A stretch of 64,000 nucleotides of DNA from Sipunculus nudus (GCA_026874595.1 CM049306.1:34734019-34798018), one strand, 5' to 3'. Numbered from the stretch's first letter, positions 47,846 through 59,898 are shown. The notes: generated by a model not told the origin, from the sequence alone. A program made the numbers and translations.

Positions 47846-49887
47846 CTTCCTATGCTGCGTGAAAAAATCTTAATAAGTCCGAGAGACTCTTTTAAATGCC
47901 TTATATATTATATGAATTGTGAATTATTCTAATCCTATGCAAACTTTCCACAAAAGCAAGAGAGCTTCATGACAATATAAAGCATTGGTTTGTTACCTCC
48001 ATATACATGTTCTCCGATTTCATTTACAATTTTATAAAATATATATACAGTAAAAACTGTATTATAAGTCTACATCTGATTAACCATACCAATAATACCC
48101 AAAAATTAAATCCATAGAAACACCATTATTATGTTTGCTTGACCGTTGAAAGTATTTGGGTGTCTTATGCAGTCTTCGCCTGCGTGATCTCTTTCACAAG
48201 AAATGGCCGGTGGAGAATACACCTTGTGCATGACATTATTGCCCTTAGAAAGGCTGATTTATTTATCTATCTATTTGTTAAGAAGAAGTGTTTCTCAAGG
48301 CCTTTTGTTAACTGCGTGGAACGGAGTCTTCATTCAGCAGTTTATATAAGATCAATTTAGCATAAGGGATGTTAGCTTTATTTTCCCGGATTTAATGAGC
48401 TCCCTGGTTTTTAATCCAATTTATCCAATGACAAACTGAATAAGTGCATTAATATATCATAAATACTATGGGATTTGTTAAAAATATGACTTCTTAACAA
48501 TAATGTATGCAGTTAGAGTCATTTAACTCAATTGAAGGTATTTTTTATATTTGACCATCAACCTCGCTGAATGATAAATAATTAAGACAGTTGCAACACA
48601 AAGTGTTCATGATAAGTGATGGAGTCGAGTCAGGTGGTGATTTTTTTTGGAATGAAGAACGTACTTTGTGAGGGAAATACAACGCTCATGTTCGCTATAT
48701 GAGGATGATTACAATTTCATAGAAACCCGAAAGATTAATTGTTTGCTACAGGATACATTGTCGTGAAAAGCTAACAAAAAATGAAGGTTTTGTAAAGCTT
48801 CTCTAAAAGCCTGCAGTTATTCTCATCTTTTATGTAATCTGCAAATTAGAAAAAAACATATGATGCGTATTGTCGCACATTGCTTATATAATTAATTACC
48901 AAGGTAAAAGAAATATGACTTGATTCGAGTTTTAATCTTGTTGCATGTTTTTAAAGGCATGGCTGCGTGTGTAAGGGCAGTTAGACCAGTGTTATGTTCT
49001 TTGGTCGCCATTTTGTTGTTTCTGATTCAGCAGGTGTTGTCCCGCGGGACGGGCTGGTGATAAGAACTCGTCCCTTGGCCCCCTTTTGGACCAGTTTCAC
49101 CATAAACCTCTCGTGTAAGATGCATCACTTTTCATGCCTCGGTCAGGCAGAAGCCATTTACGACGGTACTCTCTGCAATTACTTAACCTCTGTTCTTTAT
49201 AAATTTACTGCAGTCAAACAACCATAAAAACGTCTTTCAAGTCCTACTGCGCATGCGCGGTCTCATCAGAACGGCCTTTGATTAAGTTGACTCTTACGCA
49301 CAGGGAGTTCCAGTGGCCTTGGGGCCATGGAGGGGTATGATCAAAAAGAAAATTAATTCTCTTGCAACGACTCTCCTGTGACAGAGGACACTAAAAATGT
49401 ACAACCAGCTGCTGTGGCCTCTGTGGGAAACGTATATAGGTATATTTCAAGGAGACCGGCAATATTTTTTTCCTTAAATGTGTCGTTTTTTCCGACCCGG
49501 TAGCCTACACTTTTTTCCATAGTGATCCCAGGCAGTGATCTTAGTTTAATGTATCTTTTTTTTATTCCCACAGGGAAAATGTAAACTGATCAGAAAAGGT
49601 AAAAACCGCGCATCTGGATTTCATCTAAAACGTAGATGGTCACATTCCTGGAGTAAAAATTAATATATTAAAATTAATACTGTGCTTGCGATTGAGTTGA
49701 GCTTTCTGTTAATCGTGAAGTACCTATGGCCTTTTGTTGCTTTTGTTAAGTAACAGAAAAAAAAAAAGTTATGATTAATACGTCATTGACAAATAATATA
49801 ACATGGGAGTTTACAATTCATATATTTGCATTGGATGTTGTCTAATACGTGGTTGGGCGAAATGCCTTTTTTTATTGTGCTAAAAGG
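47846..49887. other. Unassigned AT-rich DNA
   Basis: No gene or named repeat is recognised. Confidence 0.5.
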
Positions 49888-50608
49888 GTCGAAGGTTGAG
49901 ATTTCCAGATAATGCAACTACAATTGTGTCTCATTTATTCCTAGCAACTCCCACCCTGCGTTTGGGACGTTTCGTCCTTAAGGTCTTTCGGCTGCTTGGT
50001 ATTGGAACAATGCATACTGTGTGTAATCCGTACGTCCACGCACGTTCGCCATGTTATGACAAAGATGTCGAAAGTTTAGATTTCCAGTTAATGCAACCAT
50101 AACTGTGTCGCAATAATTCCTAACAACTTCCACCCTGCGTTTGGGACGTTTCGTCCTTAAGGTCTTTCGGCTGCTTGCTATTTGAACAATGCATATATAC
50201 TGTGTGTAATACGTAAGACCACGCACGTTCGCCATGTTATGACAAAGATGTCGAAAGTTGAGATTTCCAGTTAACGCAACCATAATTGTGTCGCATTTAT
50301 TCCTAACAACTCCAACCCTGCGTTTGGGACGTTTCGTCCTTAAGGTCTTTCGGCTGCTTGTTATTGGAACAATGCATACTGTGTGTAATACGTAAGACCA
50401 CGCACGTTCGCCATGTTATGAAAAAGATGTCGAAAGTTGAGATTTCCAGTTAACGCAACCATAATTGTGTCGCATTTATTCCTAACAACTCCCACCCTGC
50501 GTTTGGGACGTTTCGTCCTTAAGGTCTTTCGGCTGCTTGATATTGGAACAATGCATACTGTGTGTAATACGTAAGACCACGCACATTCGCCATGTTATGA
50601 CAAAGATG
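49888..50608 (+). repeat. ~180-bp tandem array, four units
   Basis: Units start at 49888, 50067, 50250 and 50429 (179, 183, 179 and 180 bp) with very high mutual identity. Each contains gagatttccagttaacgcaa, ccctgcgtttgggac, the hairpin GGACG-ttt-CGTCC followed by the palindrome CCTTAAGG, ggtctttcggctgcttg, and caccacgttcgccatgttat-like ends. The array ends within a few bases of a family A element (50615). Repetitive minus-strand frames within it carry the period and are not genes. Confidence 0.95.
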
Positions 50609-50614
50609 CTTACT

Positions 50615-50880
50615 GCATCCACCAGGAGGCTACACGTTCATCTCCATTTGTGTGTGTGTTTGTGTGTTTGTACTCACGCAATTATAAAGAATCGATAACG
50701 TCAATGATGAATCGATCAGATTCAGGTGTGGATCCGACACATAATCCTGGTAAGGAACGCATTAAAGAAATATTCACAAATAAACAGTCACGAATGAATC
50801 TGGGAATGCGGACCGAATAAGTGAAAGCAAGCACGGTTTTGGGAGCATCCTACAATAAGGTCCCCCTACATGGCTGAGGT
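50615..50880 (-). repeat. Family A TIR repeat abutting the 180-bp array
   Basis: Inverted copy of family A: left boundary GCATCCACCA (50615-50624), right boundary TGGCTGAGGT (50871-50880). Complementary family blocks lie between (acataatcctgg, aaatattcacaaataaacag, tcacgaatgaatctgggaat, cgaataagtgaa). It is 266 bp and non-coding. Confidence 0.75.
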
Positions 50881-51469
50881 TTGCATTCCTTAGAACGCAG
50901 ATTTCAAAACTCAGAAATGTAAGATGCAGAAAAGGTCACGAACACTTTGATGACCAATTAAAGGTCAAAGAGCTTTTATAATTACCGAAGTAAAGGAGCA
51001 ATATTCATCGACTAATATGTCATTTTCAATGTTCTTTCGATTCCTGATGATCTTCAATTGTCAGTTAACTTCATTAACGCGGAGGGATAGAGTCCGGGTG
51101 GCCATTTGTAAGAGTTCCTTTGTCTCCTGCTTGTTGCACTCCATGACAGGCCATCTACTTTATGCGGGTGCCTGACTGTTAACTCATATTGCTTGCTAAT
51201 GGGACACAAATGCAGCTTTCCTGAAGGTGCCTAAGCAGAGACTCAGAGATGGCCCGATCATCCTCCCCATGGGGTTTTCTCCCAGCTGGTATAGTGCCGT
51301 GGCTCTCCGTTTTACGGGAAACATCGTTCTGGGCGTATCATAACAAGTCCTGTTAGAAAGACGTTTCAAGGGACCTTTTGCAGGTATGCTACATATATAC
51401 ATGATATATAGTATTTTTTTCCTTTAACTATAATGGTATCTGCAAATACTTCATTTTAAACCCCAAAGC
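50881..51469. other. Unassigned DNA
   Basis: Nothing recognised. Confidence 0.5.
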
Positions 51470-51730
51470 TTATTCCAGTACACAAGTCGAAATAAGCTTG
51501 CATCGGACTCGAGCAGTGGCGCAAAACATTAACATAACGCGTAGGACACCTGTTTCAAGCTTCCAACGGGTGTTTCTTCTGATTCTTATTTAAGATGTCT
51601 TATCCTTGTTTAGGAGTTGTCGCGCATGTGCTATATTGGACCTCTGGTAACACATTTTTGTAATGGTAAACAGACACACGTGGACTGTTCGCTTAATCAC
51701 AGAACCATAACAATGTATTAAAGGATTATC
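51470..51730 (+). repeat. Family B interspersed repeat, copy
   Basis: Shared blocks are gtacacaagtcgaaataagc, ttgcatcgg, gcagtggcgcaaaaca, gttgtcgcgcatgtgct, ggacctctgg, acacgtggactgt and cagaaccataacaatgta. The right-hand part seen in copy 1 is missing. Confidence 0.62.
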
Positions 51731-52232
51731 TTTAATTAATAAACGTCAGCTATCGAAATAGGCCCCTTTAAACTGGAAGAAGAACGCAGCCTAGGAGTTC
51801 AATATCTTGAGACTAAATGTATGTCAGTAGAAAAGCGAATGGTGCCAAAATCCTCAACCTAAAAGATTTGCTGTGAACTTTTAATTATTTCCTTACAGGT
51901 GCACACCAGACATGAAACCCAGATACTTCGCCCTCATTTAGGAGATAATTCCTATTTCAATTTTGCTATTAGCCCGCTTATAATTAACCGGCTAATTATT
52001 TAGTGTCAACATTAGTATGTTTTGTCAGTTAATCCTGCAAATAGTTTAATCATACTGCCAAGACATTGTTATTTCGTGTATTTGAGACTGCATATTACAT
52101 TTTAAATTACCATAAAAAACATTTGCGGGTCTAATTAGCGATCAATATTAATGGTCATGGGCCGAAAGATAACGTCGGACAGGTATTGCCAAATCTATAT
52201 TATTTAAACTTACGACACAAAGCTTAAATTGC

Positions 52233-52234
<2 letters not shown>
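51731..52234. promoter_or_regulatory. TAAT-rich block, possible homeodomain-site cluster
   Basis: Between about 51965 and 52160 several homeodomain-type cores occur close together (ataattaacc, gctaattattt, gttaatcctg, tttaatcata, ctaattagcg, tattaatgg). In AT-rich DNA these cores are common by chance, so the call is weak. No gene. Confidence 0.2.

Positions 52235-52305
<71 letters not shown>
52235..52305. repeat. (TA)n microsatellite
   Basis: A pure TA tract of about 70 bp. Confidence 0.98.
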
Positions 52306-52308
<3 letters not shown>

Positions 52309-53467
52309 TTGAGATTGGTGCCGCGAGTCAAAAACATAATTCTTCTTAAGCGATGTCTGTTAACCAGATTTTTTGGATCTTTGCATTATTTCAGTCCATG
52401 GAATCTGGTCACGTCGGCCATATTGCCACAGAGCAGTGAACCACGCCTCTTCCCCTTATGATTGACAGGTCTGTTTTTCTCTCTGCGTCAGGAATCATCT
52501 CAGATCTGATGTACTTTATTGTTCACACCTAGCCTTTATTTCCCTCGAGACCAAACTTAGCAACATCAGACCACCAAATATCACCTCACGAAAGTTGATA
52601 CTGAAAGCAAAGATTATTTATGGATCACGGATTTTTAGTCTGCTTCCGGCCAGTTTAACACCTCATAATTTCGTGGCGTTACGACTGCAGAAGAACCGTA
52701 ATTATATATTCTAGTCCCGTTATCTGATAAAAGCCCACCACATGGATCAGATAAAACAGTCGGGACAAATTTAAATCGCAAAGAACGCAATTGTGACAAG
52801 TTCAGTAACTTTTCTTTTAAGTTGTATGTAGGCGTGTTTATTTTTTTTGTTCGAGTAATTATTATCTTTAAAAATGAATAATTATATTACCATTATGAAT
52901 GTCATTTCATTTATTTTTATCCACATCTATACTTGCTTGAGCGTGAAAAAGTGGACGGGTTTTATGGTTCAGCGTAGTTTATGCTAGTCATTTTCCTTTT
53001 CAGCGAATACTTCCTCTCACACGATCCCCAATTATCCAGCGACTTTCTCGTTGTTGTTTGTAAATTACCGTACCATAAAACAAGGTATTTGTCCTGAATA
53101 CATGGCATAACCAGCACAGACCGCAGAGAATTAGGCGATCTTAGCTTACTCCTCGTGGAGGTCGTTTAATTTAGCAAGTGAGACCGGAAGTCCAATATGA
53201 AGCCTCAGCAGACGATTCACTAGCTTCCTGTTTTCCCAAATATCAGTCAATCCCACTCTCATCGTCTCTCATCACGTAACTTGTTTGTCTCAGGATGTTG
53301 GATGGACGTCAAGCGGGTTAAGGCAAGCAATTGAATCAGGGTATCCGCTTCCTAAGAATATATATTGCTTGTTTACCAGACTGTTCCCTTGCTGTTTGGA
53401 AAGGGGATTCTTAAGCATGGGGGTTGATGACGTTGGCACCAACGAGACAAACTTTATTCCCTTTCTC
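52306..53467. other. Unassigned DNA
   Basis: No gene or repeat is recognised. Confidence 0.5.
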
Positions 53468-53470
53468 TTA

Positions 53471-53808
53471 GGCCAAAAAAAAATAAAAGGTATGGTTCTC
53501 AGGCACCGCCCGCATCAATTTTATACCCCCGCATCAAACATTTTGATTTTGATTTTCAATAAAAACTTTCCAATTTTCAGCTGCTGCCGCTCTGACATTT
53601 CTTTCAAGAAGATAAAACAATACAATTTCCTTTGTTTTGTAGTGCTTTTACTTGTTTAACAAAATAGAACTATTATTTTCATGATTTTCCCTTATCATTT
53701 GACATTTTTATCGAAACATACCAAAAAATTTAAAATAAATAAAGCGCCCGCCCGCATTGATTTCTGAAAAAAAGTGCCTGAGAACCATACCTTTTTTTTA
53801 TTTTGGCC
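53471..53808 (+). mobile_element. Harbinger-like MITE, copy 1
   Basis: The 338-bp element begins GGCCAAAAAAAAATAAAAGG and ends with its complement. The inverted termini extend about 37 bp, including ggtatggttctcaggcac at one end and gtgcctgagaaccatacc at the other. A 3-bp TTA duplication flanks it (53468-53470 and 53809-53811). Short elements with GGC-type termini and a TWA duplication are typical of PIF/Harbinger. There is no transposase. A cgggcgggcg-type GC segment lies just inside one terminus. The 124-codon frame running into it (53285-53659) is incidental. Confidence 0.88.
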
Positions 53809-53811
53809 TTA

Positions 53812-54282
53812 GTTGCCTCTGTCGTATGTGCTGTATCTTGTGTTTATGGTGATATTTGTCCACACCCCCAGTCTGAGTAGGTTATTAATTTGAAGAAAAG
53901 AGAATGGAACATTCAATCCATGAACGCTTGCGAAATGTTGAACGAATAAGAGTGGAAATCAAATCTGTGAAAATCAAATTTGTTTTTATTAAATCTCAAA
54001 TTATTAACGGTATGGTGTTTTTTTCTTTACACCTCCTAGTTAGCACCTCCATAAACAGGGTACTTCTGTATAGTGCCATGTTTTTGACAATCACGTTTTT
54101 TACCCTCCTTTTTTTTAAATTATGCATTCAGTCATGACCCCCATATAACAGGAACTTAAGCAAAGTGGCCTATTCCAAAGGGTGCCCACCTAATTGAGGT
54201 TTCACTGTATATCATACGTTTTGTGGAACATATAAATGTTTAACAGCTTTAATGAGATTCCTCCGTGACTGGTTAAGCAAAG
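53812..54282. other. Unassigned DNA
   Basis: No gene recognised. The last part (about 54000-54210, ending gaggtttcactgtat) has the look of a decayed short DNA transposon but cannot be delimited. Confidence 0.4.
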
Positions 54283-54293
54283 AGTGTTCACTA

Positions 54294-54576
54294 GGGCGTA
54301 GGACGTAGCCTAGTGGTTAAGACGTTTCTGAAGGTAATTGGTTCAAACCCCGCCGGTGCCCCAATGGCATAATGCTGAAATCTCGTTATAGAACCTCAGA
54401 GATTCGCTATAATTTTAACGAAAGGTTATGACTTCTGGATAATTCCAATCCCCGTGTATATTAAACCTAAAATCCAGAAGGCTTCAAAATAACAAATCAT
54501 TCTCATCGTATGGATACCTTCATCCTCATTCAAAAGACAGTGCCACCAACAGGCCACGGACCTATCCTTAAAAAAA
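54294..54576 (+). mobile_element. SINE-2, full-length tRNA-derived SINE
   Basis: The head has box A (TAGCCTAGTGGTTAAGACG, about 54307-54325) and box B (GGTTCAAACCCCG, about 54341-54353). A ~200-bp body follows, ending in ccgttc-free tail blocks (cctcattcaaaagacagtg, ccaccaacaggccacgg) and a short A-run. It is flanked by perfect 11-bp target-site duplications AGTGTTCACTA (54283-54293 and 54577-54587). A tail fragment of the same family is at 24905-24965. Confidence 0.9.
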
Positions 54577-54587
54577 AGTGTTCACTA

Positions 54588-55359
54588 AACCCAAACACGT
54601 AACATATAGCATTATATAGAATTTTTATATGCTTGTTATTACTAGAGCGTTGATCTCCCTTAAACTATTCATATTTGTACAAGTATATTTTATCAAATTA
54701 TATATTCCTCTCATAATTTTCTAGCAGGTGATTTTTTATTATATCTATTAGTAATCTGAAAATCCTCAGAAATAATATGATATTTATTATGTGACATTAT
54801 AAATAAATATTTGTTGTGTAAGATGATTTTATATTATTCATTAAAAGTGATTGCTCTATTAGTTTTAGATAAGTGTTTTGGACAGACAATGTGTAAGTCA
54901 ACGTAAGGCTGTATATATCTATCTTTAAATGCTTAAAAAGTAAGAGTATATAAGTGTAGGAATGACGTTCAATCGTCCTCAGTCCCAAAGAGATATAAAT
55001 CCACGCTTCATGTTGGCGATTTTGTTAAATCAATCTAGATTAAAGATAAGCTTTTCTTAGGAGACAGAATATTCTTAGTTTAGAGCAGGGAAAATCTGAC
55101 GTTAAAGAAGGAAATGCCAGCAAACAGGCACGACCATTGGCTGTTCGTTTAAAAAGGTGACTCTTTCTTCTCCAGTGAATGGTGCTGAACTATAGCGGCG
55201 TTGCGGGGCGTCCAATTGATTGATTAGTCTAACGTGTATATATCAATCTTTTCTGAATACCTTGCTATGTCCCAAAATGAATAAGGGATCAAACTTTGGG
55301 TGATGAGATTCATAAATTAGGTACACGAACCACTGACACCCATCAGAGAAGCTGATTAG
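54588..55359. other. Unassigned AT-rich DNA
   Basis: Nothing recognised. Confidence 0.5.
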
Positions 55360-55830
55360 CTAAATTCACTTTGCCCGATCAATTTCCGAGGGTTTTAGGG
55401 GGAAATACGCTGCTATATAATTAGCGTTTATTTATTGCCCATTTGTCTAGCGTTACGATCCCTTTGTATGACAGTTCAATTTCAGCTTTGTCAGCGAATT
55501 CACCTTGATTTCAATTTGATACAAGAAACGACCTGTTTTATTGTATTTCTTAGGACAAGTTAGATAAGCTTAGATTTTATCAGCTCTGTGGGTTTGTAGA
55601 ACAGGCGAGCCACAACAAAAGTCAGTTGCGGCCAGGCAACCCATAGCCTGGCAATCAGTCCTCCCTTTTGTCGGCATTTTTGTCCCTTGTCGACTTTCCT
55701 CTTTGTCTTTCCTACCTGTCCCATGCAGTTTAATTACACAATGAAACTTAACTTAATTAAATGTCATCTTAATTGAATAAGCTTAATAGTTTATGTACGC
55801 ATAATGATTAATATTGCAAGTTTGATTATA
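55360..55830. promoter_or_regulatory. Candidate enhancer-like block
   Basis: A dense mixture of developmental transcription-factor-like sites in an otherwise AT-rich gene-free region. It has a RUNX-like gccacaac (about 55607), an X-box/RFX-like GTTGCGGCCAGGCAAC (55625-55640), a perfect inverted repeat GCCAGGC...GCCTGGC (55631-55637 and 55646-55652), a ctttgtc run, and several homeodomain cores (tttaattacac, acttaattaaat, cttaattgaat, aatgattaatattg) at 55730-55820. There is no open frame of note and no repeat family match. It is a hypothesis based on site content only. Confidence 0.25.
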
Positions 55831-56035
55831 TTTTCCAGTTAAAGGATGAAATTTTTATCTGATTTTTTTTAAAGAAAAAGGTTACATTGCACTAACTGTA
55901 GGCTTAATCATTCTCGTATATTTTTAAAGTATTCAAAGCATATGTCTCAAGCAATTATCAAATTCATACATATTTATACAAAACAAAATGAGTAAAGATT
56001 CATCTCTCATAACTTTGTAAACCCGTTTCTCTGAG
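55831..56035. other. Unassigned AT-rich DNA
   Basis: Nothing recognised. Confidence 0.5.
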
Positions 56036-56082
56036 CTCTGTCTGTCTCTGTCTGTCTCTCTCTCTGTCTGTCTGTCTCTCCC

Positions 56083-56115
<33 letters not shown>

Positions 56116-56122
56116 GTCTGTC

Positions 56123-56178
<56 letters not shown>
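56036..56178. repeat. Compound (CTGT)n/(CT)n microsatellite
   Basis: A 140-bp pyrimidine-rich tract of tctg, tctc and gtct units. It generates the longest open frame in the window (193 codons, minus strand 55933-56514) as an R/E/D/T-repeat artefact. Confidence 0.97.
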
Positions 56179-56182
<4 letters not shown>

Positions 56183-57270
56183 CATGAGCAGCAATCATGC
56201 AGATGTGATATGACAGCCAATATAAAGCTAAAACATTCCACTTTAACACATTTCATAATCTTTATACCCCCTTCATTCCAGTAAGAGAGCCCTTCTCTCA
56301 AATTCACAACAGAGGTCGGCTGAACGGTATTGTCGAGGGTCAGAATTAAACTATAAATGAAAGAACGGTAACTTTTAAATGAGCAAAACATACACACACT
56401 CCTGGATAAAATATAACATCTAAATCGCCCTATAGGGGAGACGTTACCACATATAACATTAATAAGTACCGTCTCGCGATCCCGTTCACCTAGCTTTCCT
56501 TTGGGAGTGGCCATTTTTCACCATGTATACAGGAAATATGAACATGGTCCCATGATCATTTGGCCCTTAGCTTGGCCAATCAGGTAAAGGTCATGGTAGT
56601 GTGATCAATTTTAGAATGGTTGTCAAGATCTACCCTGAACCCTAGATGGACCATTGAAAGGTCGCTTACAGGTCGAGTCAAATTTGAAAAGACATTTTTG
56701 TGAGGCGATGTTTTTAAAATGTAACACAACAGCTTAGAGATAAATCCATGCATTTTGATGAATTAAATAACAAATATCTAAATAAAAACTAAAATTATAC
56801 AAATAAATGTTCTGAGTAAATGTGTACCTGTCAGTGACGTCATGCTTGCATCTTTGTATAGCTCAGGTATTAGTTACAGTAAGTGAAAATGGCGTATCAT
56901 TTTAGGGGCTTGTTGGGGGGGGGTGCGCAATAGACACCCTATAAGAGCTATGATGGACCAAACAAAATCCTCATTCGAAGCTGCTGCTTATGAATAGGTC
57001 ATATCGTGTATGCATGGGACACGGCAGTACTGGCTGTTAGCAAACAGATACCGGTTCCGTGATTGATTGAGGTAACGTCAGTGTGTGGGGTCTTCAGTCC
57101 TCGCCGTGGTTTATCTAACTTAAAATCACATTCAGAGTGTCAACATATTATCGCCATAAAACTGAATAAAATATATCCCTTCTACTCAAACATCACACAA
57201 GGGATACAGTAGCAATGTGTTATATGTCTCAATATATATAATGTCATCTGTGATAGATCCAGAATCCAAT
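56179..57270. other. Unassigned DNA
   Basis: No gene recognised. A G8 run occurs near 56915. Confidence 0.5.
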
Positions 57271-57380
57271 GGGGTGGGGGGTGGGGGGGAGGTTGGGGGT
57301 GGGGAGCGTGTATATAGATTATAGCGCGGCTGTCGACTGTCTCGGCCGAAGTGGGGACACCCCACTCCCCCCCCCCCCCC
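57271..57380 (+). other. G-quadruplex-capable tract and partner C-run
   Basis: 57271-57304 contains at least four runs of four or more G separated by single bases or ggtt/agg. This meets the usual quadruplex pattern. About 60 bp further on is a run of 14 C (57367-57380). The two could pair across the 60-bp interval or fold separately. Confidence 0.75.
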
Positions 57381-57699
57381 GAGTTGTGGAAACTTTGTAT
57401 AATTCGGGTATAGCTATAGGTATATATAATAACGGATTATTCAGTTTTTCATGCTTCAGAAAAAAAACAAATAACAACCTTTGCCATAAAATTTCTGGAG
57501 GGCTAGGGAGATGATATCCTGTTTGACGAGAAAATTAAATAACGAGATTTTCCGAGATTTGGTATAAAGTTCAGTAAAACTGATCCAATGGTGCCTGAGA
57601 CCTCTATAGCTTTAAAAGTGACAACGATAGATATATTCCCCATATTTGGGAATATCATGAATCTTCCCAAAAAATGCATACTCATGGTAACAGCAGATT
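57381..57699. other. Unassigned DNA
   Basis: Nothing recognised. Confidence 0.5.
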
Positions 57700-58740
57700 A
57701 GAGAGCTACATATCAGAAGGAAGGCCATGGAAAAGCGAGTAAAATAAACTATATTTTTCTGGCTACGATAAATTTTGACGAAGATATGAAGAAAAAAATA
57801 CTATTTTGTAGTTTTTAAATGTCCTTGACCTTAACCTTTGGAGTATTCACTCTATAAGACAGAAATTCTAGAATTTTAGAACTTCTATCAACAGTATAAC
57901 ATTCAGAGGGATTGAAAATAGAATCTTGCCTGTTGAAAGTCGTATGTCAGACGAAAGAACAAGGAGGCGAATGTGAACACAACTGTCAAACAGACGGACA
58001 CACCGAGAGATCCGAGATGACAATTGACTAAAACTTCAACTGGGAAAAGAAAAGGGGAACATATTGAGCTATAGTTTATGTAGCTAAGATTTAAAGTTTT
58101 GGAGATATAGTAAAAAAATGATAACTTGTAGTGATTCGAGTGCAGCGCCTCCTAGCGGTTTTTTTTCCGAATATGAAAAATCTGTTTAGATGTAAGTATA
58201 AGACATAAGATGTACCAGTTTCCAAAGGATTCCTGCAAAACCGTTGCCTGTAGAATAGTTTAGGTAAGACACAATAACCTTCTAACAGGCGAAATTGAGG
58301 ACAACTGAAAACAGACATACTGACACACTGACACGTCCGAGATGACGGTTTTCAAGACCAGTCTTTGAGGAAAAGATAAAGACACAAATTGAGCTATAGT
58401 CTATGTAGCTTTGGTTTACAGTTTTGGAGGATAAAAAAATTATTGTTGTAGTATTTCGAATGCAACGCCCCTAGTGGCTATTTTCCGTTTTGACATATTA
58501 CTGTAAGACATAAGATGTATCATTTAAAAAGAATTCCTGCAAAACTGTGGCCTGTAGAGGGGTTTTTGTAAGGCACAAAAACCAGCAAGAAGACGCAATT
58601 GAAGACAACTGACAAAAAGACAGACATACTGACACACTGACAAATTGGAGATGACATCTGACCAAATCATCGCATGATAAAAGCCCAGAAGAACTCAATG
58701 AGTTATAGTTTGTGTAGAAAGGACAAGTCTCGACCAAGTT
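57700..58740 (+). repeat. ~310-325-bp tandem repeat, 2-3 diverged units
   Basis: The anchor tccgagatga recurs at 58011 and 58336, and as ttggagatga at 58645 (intervals 325 and 309). Other repeated landmarks are gacatactgacacactgaca, attgagctatagt.tatgtag, gtttggag-like tttggaggata, taagacataagatgta, attcctgcaaaac.gt.gcctgtag and aattgaggacaactga. The first unit (from about 57700) is more divergent. No coding evidence. Confidence 0.82.
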
Positions 58741-59898
58741 ATGACAAAAATGAAATTTTACAGTTTTGATGACCTTTTACCAAAAATATTACGCTTACAA
58801 GACTTTTGGGTTTCAATCAACCCAGTATGTTTCATATCGATTGCTGCATAATCGTGGACAGTAGAGTGGAAACAAACACACAAACACAGCCACAAACAAG
58901 ATTACCACAGGTCACGGGCTTGCCGGAAATGGCAATAATACAGAGAGAGACAGACAGAGAGGGGATGTAGAAACAGTCATATGATTGAGCAATGTGGTGG
59001 GGGAGCAGAAACGAATAATACGTTTAAGTAGCATGCTGACATTAAATAGCTGCAGACCTTTCTAGTGTAAAAGTCGCCGTCTTTTAAGCATTTCTGTTAA
59101 ATCTTGTTTTTTTCTAGTCTGACGAGATATGGTGCGAGATTTGGCGTGACTTGCTGTTCTGTTATGTCAAGCAAGCCAAATGTTACGAAATGCCAAAAAC
59201 TATGCCTGTGAAGCTGTAGAAGTCGCCAAGTTACATGCATTTCTGTGAAATCCCATCCCCCCCCCCCCCCCGGATACACTGAGGACAATTAATTCCGGTG
59301 TGTTCTGTTAGATATGTAATGATATTGGACATGTAATGATATTTCTGATGTTCTAATGTGGAGGACTTAGAAATATCTAATCGCATATCTAAACAACACA
59401 ATATAGTCGGCGGAAAGTAGATTGGGAAATTATTAAGGCCCAAAAAAAAGGGTTTTTTTCGGATAAACGGATGGCAAACTGTATGAATGTAACATATATG
59501 AATAAATATATAAAGATTTTAACGTCCGTGTTAATTCCAGGTTAGAAAACTGACTAGACATTACACATACATGTATTATAAATCTAGTAAAAAGGCCTCA
59601 ACCAGTTACTATGATATGTAATGTACACTTGTTAGGATTGCAGATTTGTCCGATGGGATGTGAATCCATTCTGGCGGTTTCTGACTCTCACGTCCGAATT
59701 GGACGAGTATCTCACACATGTCTATACAATTTTTTAAACATTATGTGATTCTTTCATTTTTTTCGATCCAATATATAAAGCAAACTACAAATATTGGCTG
59801 ATTAAATACTTAAATAACATTTATTAGTGATCTTATACATTGACAGAGTATAGAAAAGGTAACGCCAAAAGATAAGAACATTTTAATCAAATCGTTTA
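58741..59898. other. Unassigned DNA with C15 run
   Basis: C homopolymer at 59257-59271. Near 59436 ttaaggcccaaaaaaaaggg may be an isolated MITE terminus. No gene. Confidence 0.45.

Noticed and set aside
49888-50608. CRISPR-like or gene-cluster array
   Set aside because: The 180-bp units are contiguous with no unique spacers, and this is animal-type DNA. It is an ordinary tandem repeat.
55933-56514. 193-codon minus-strand open frame, the longest in the window
   Set aside because: Most of it is translation of the CTGT/CT microsatellite into R/E/D/T repeats. The flanks show no recognisable protein.
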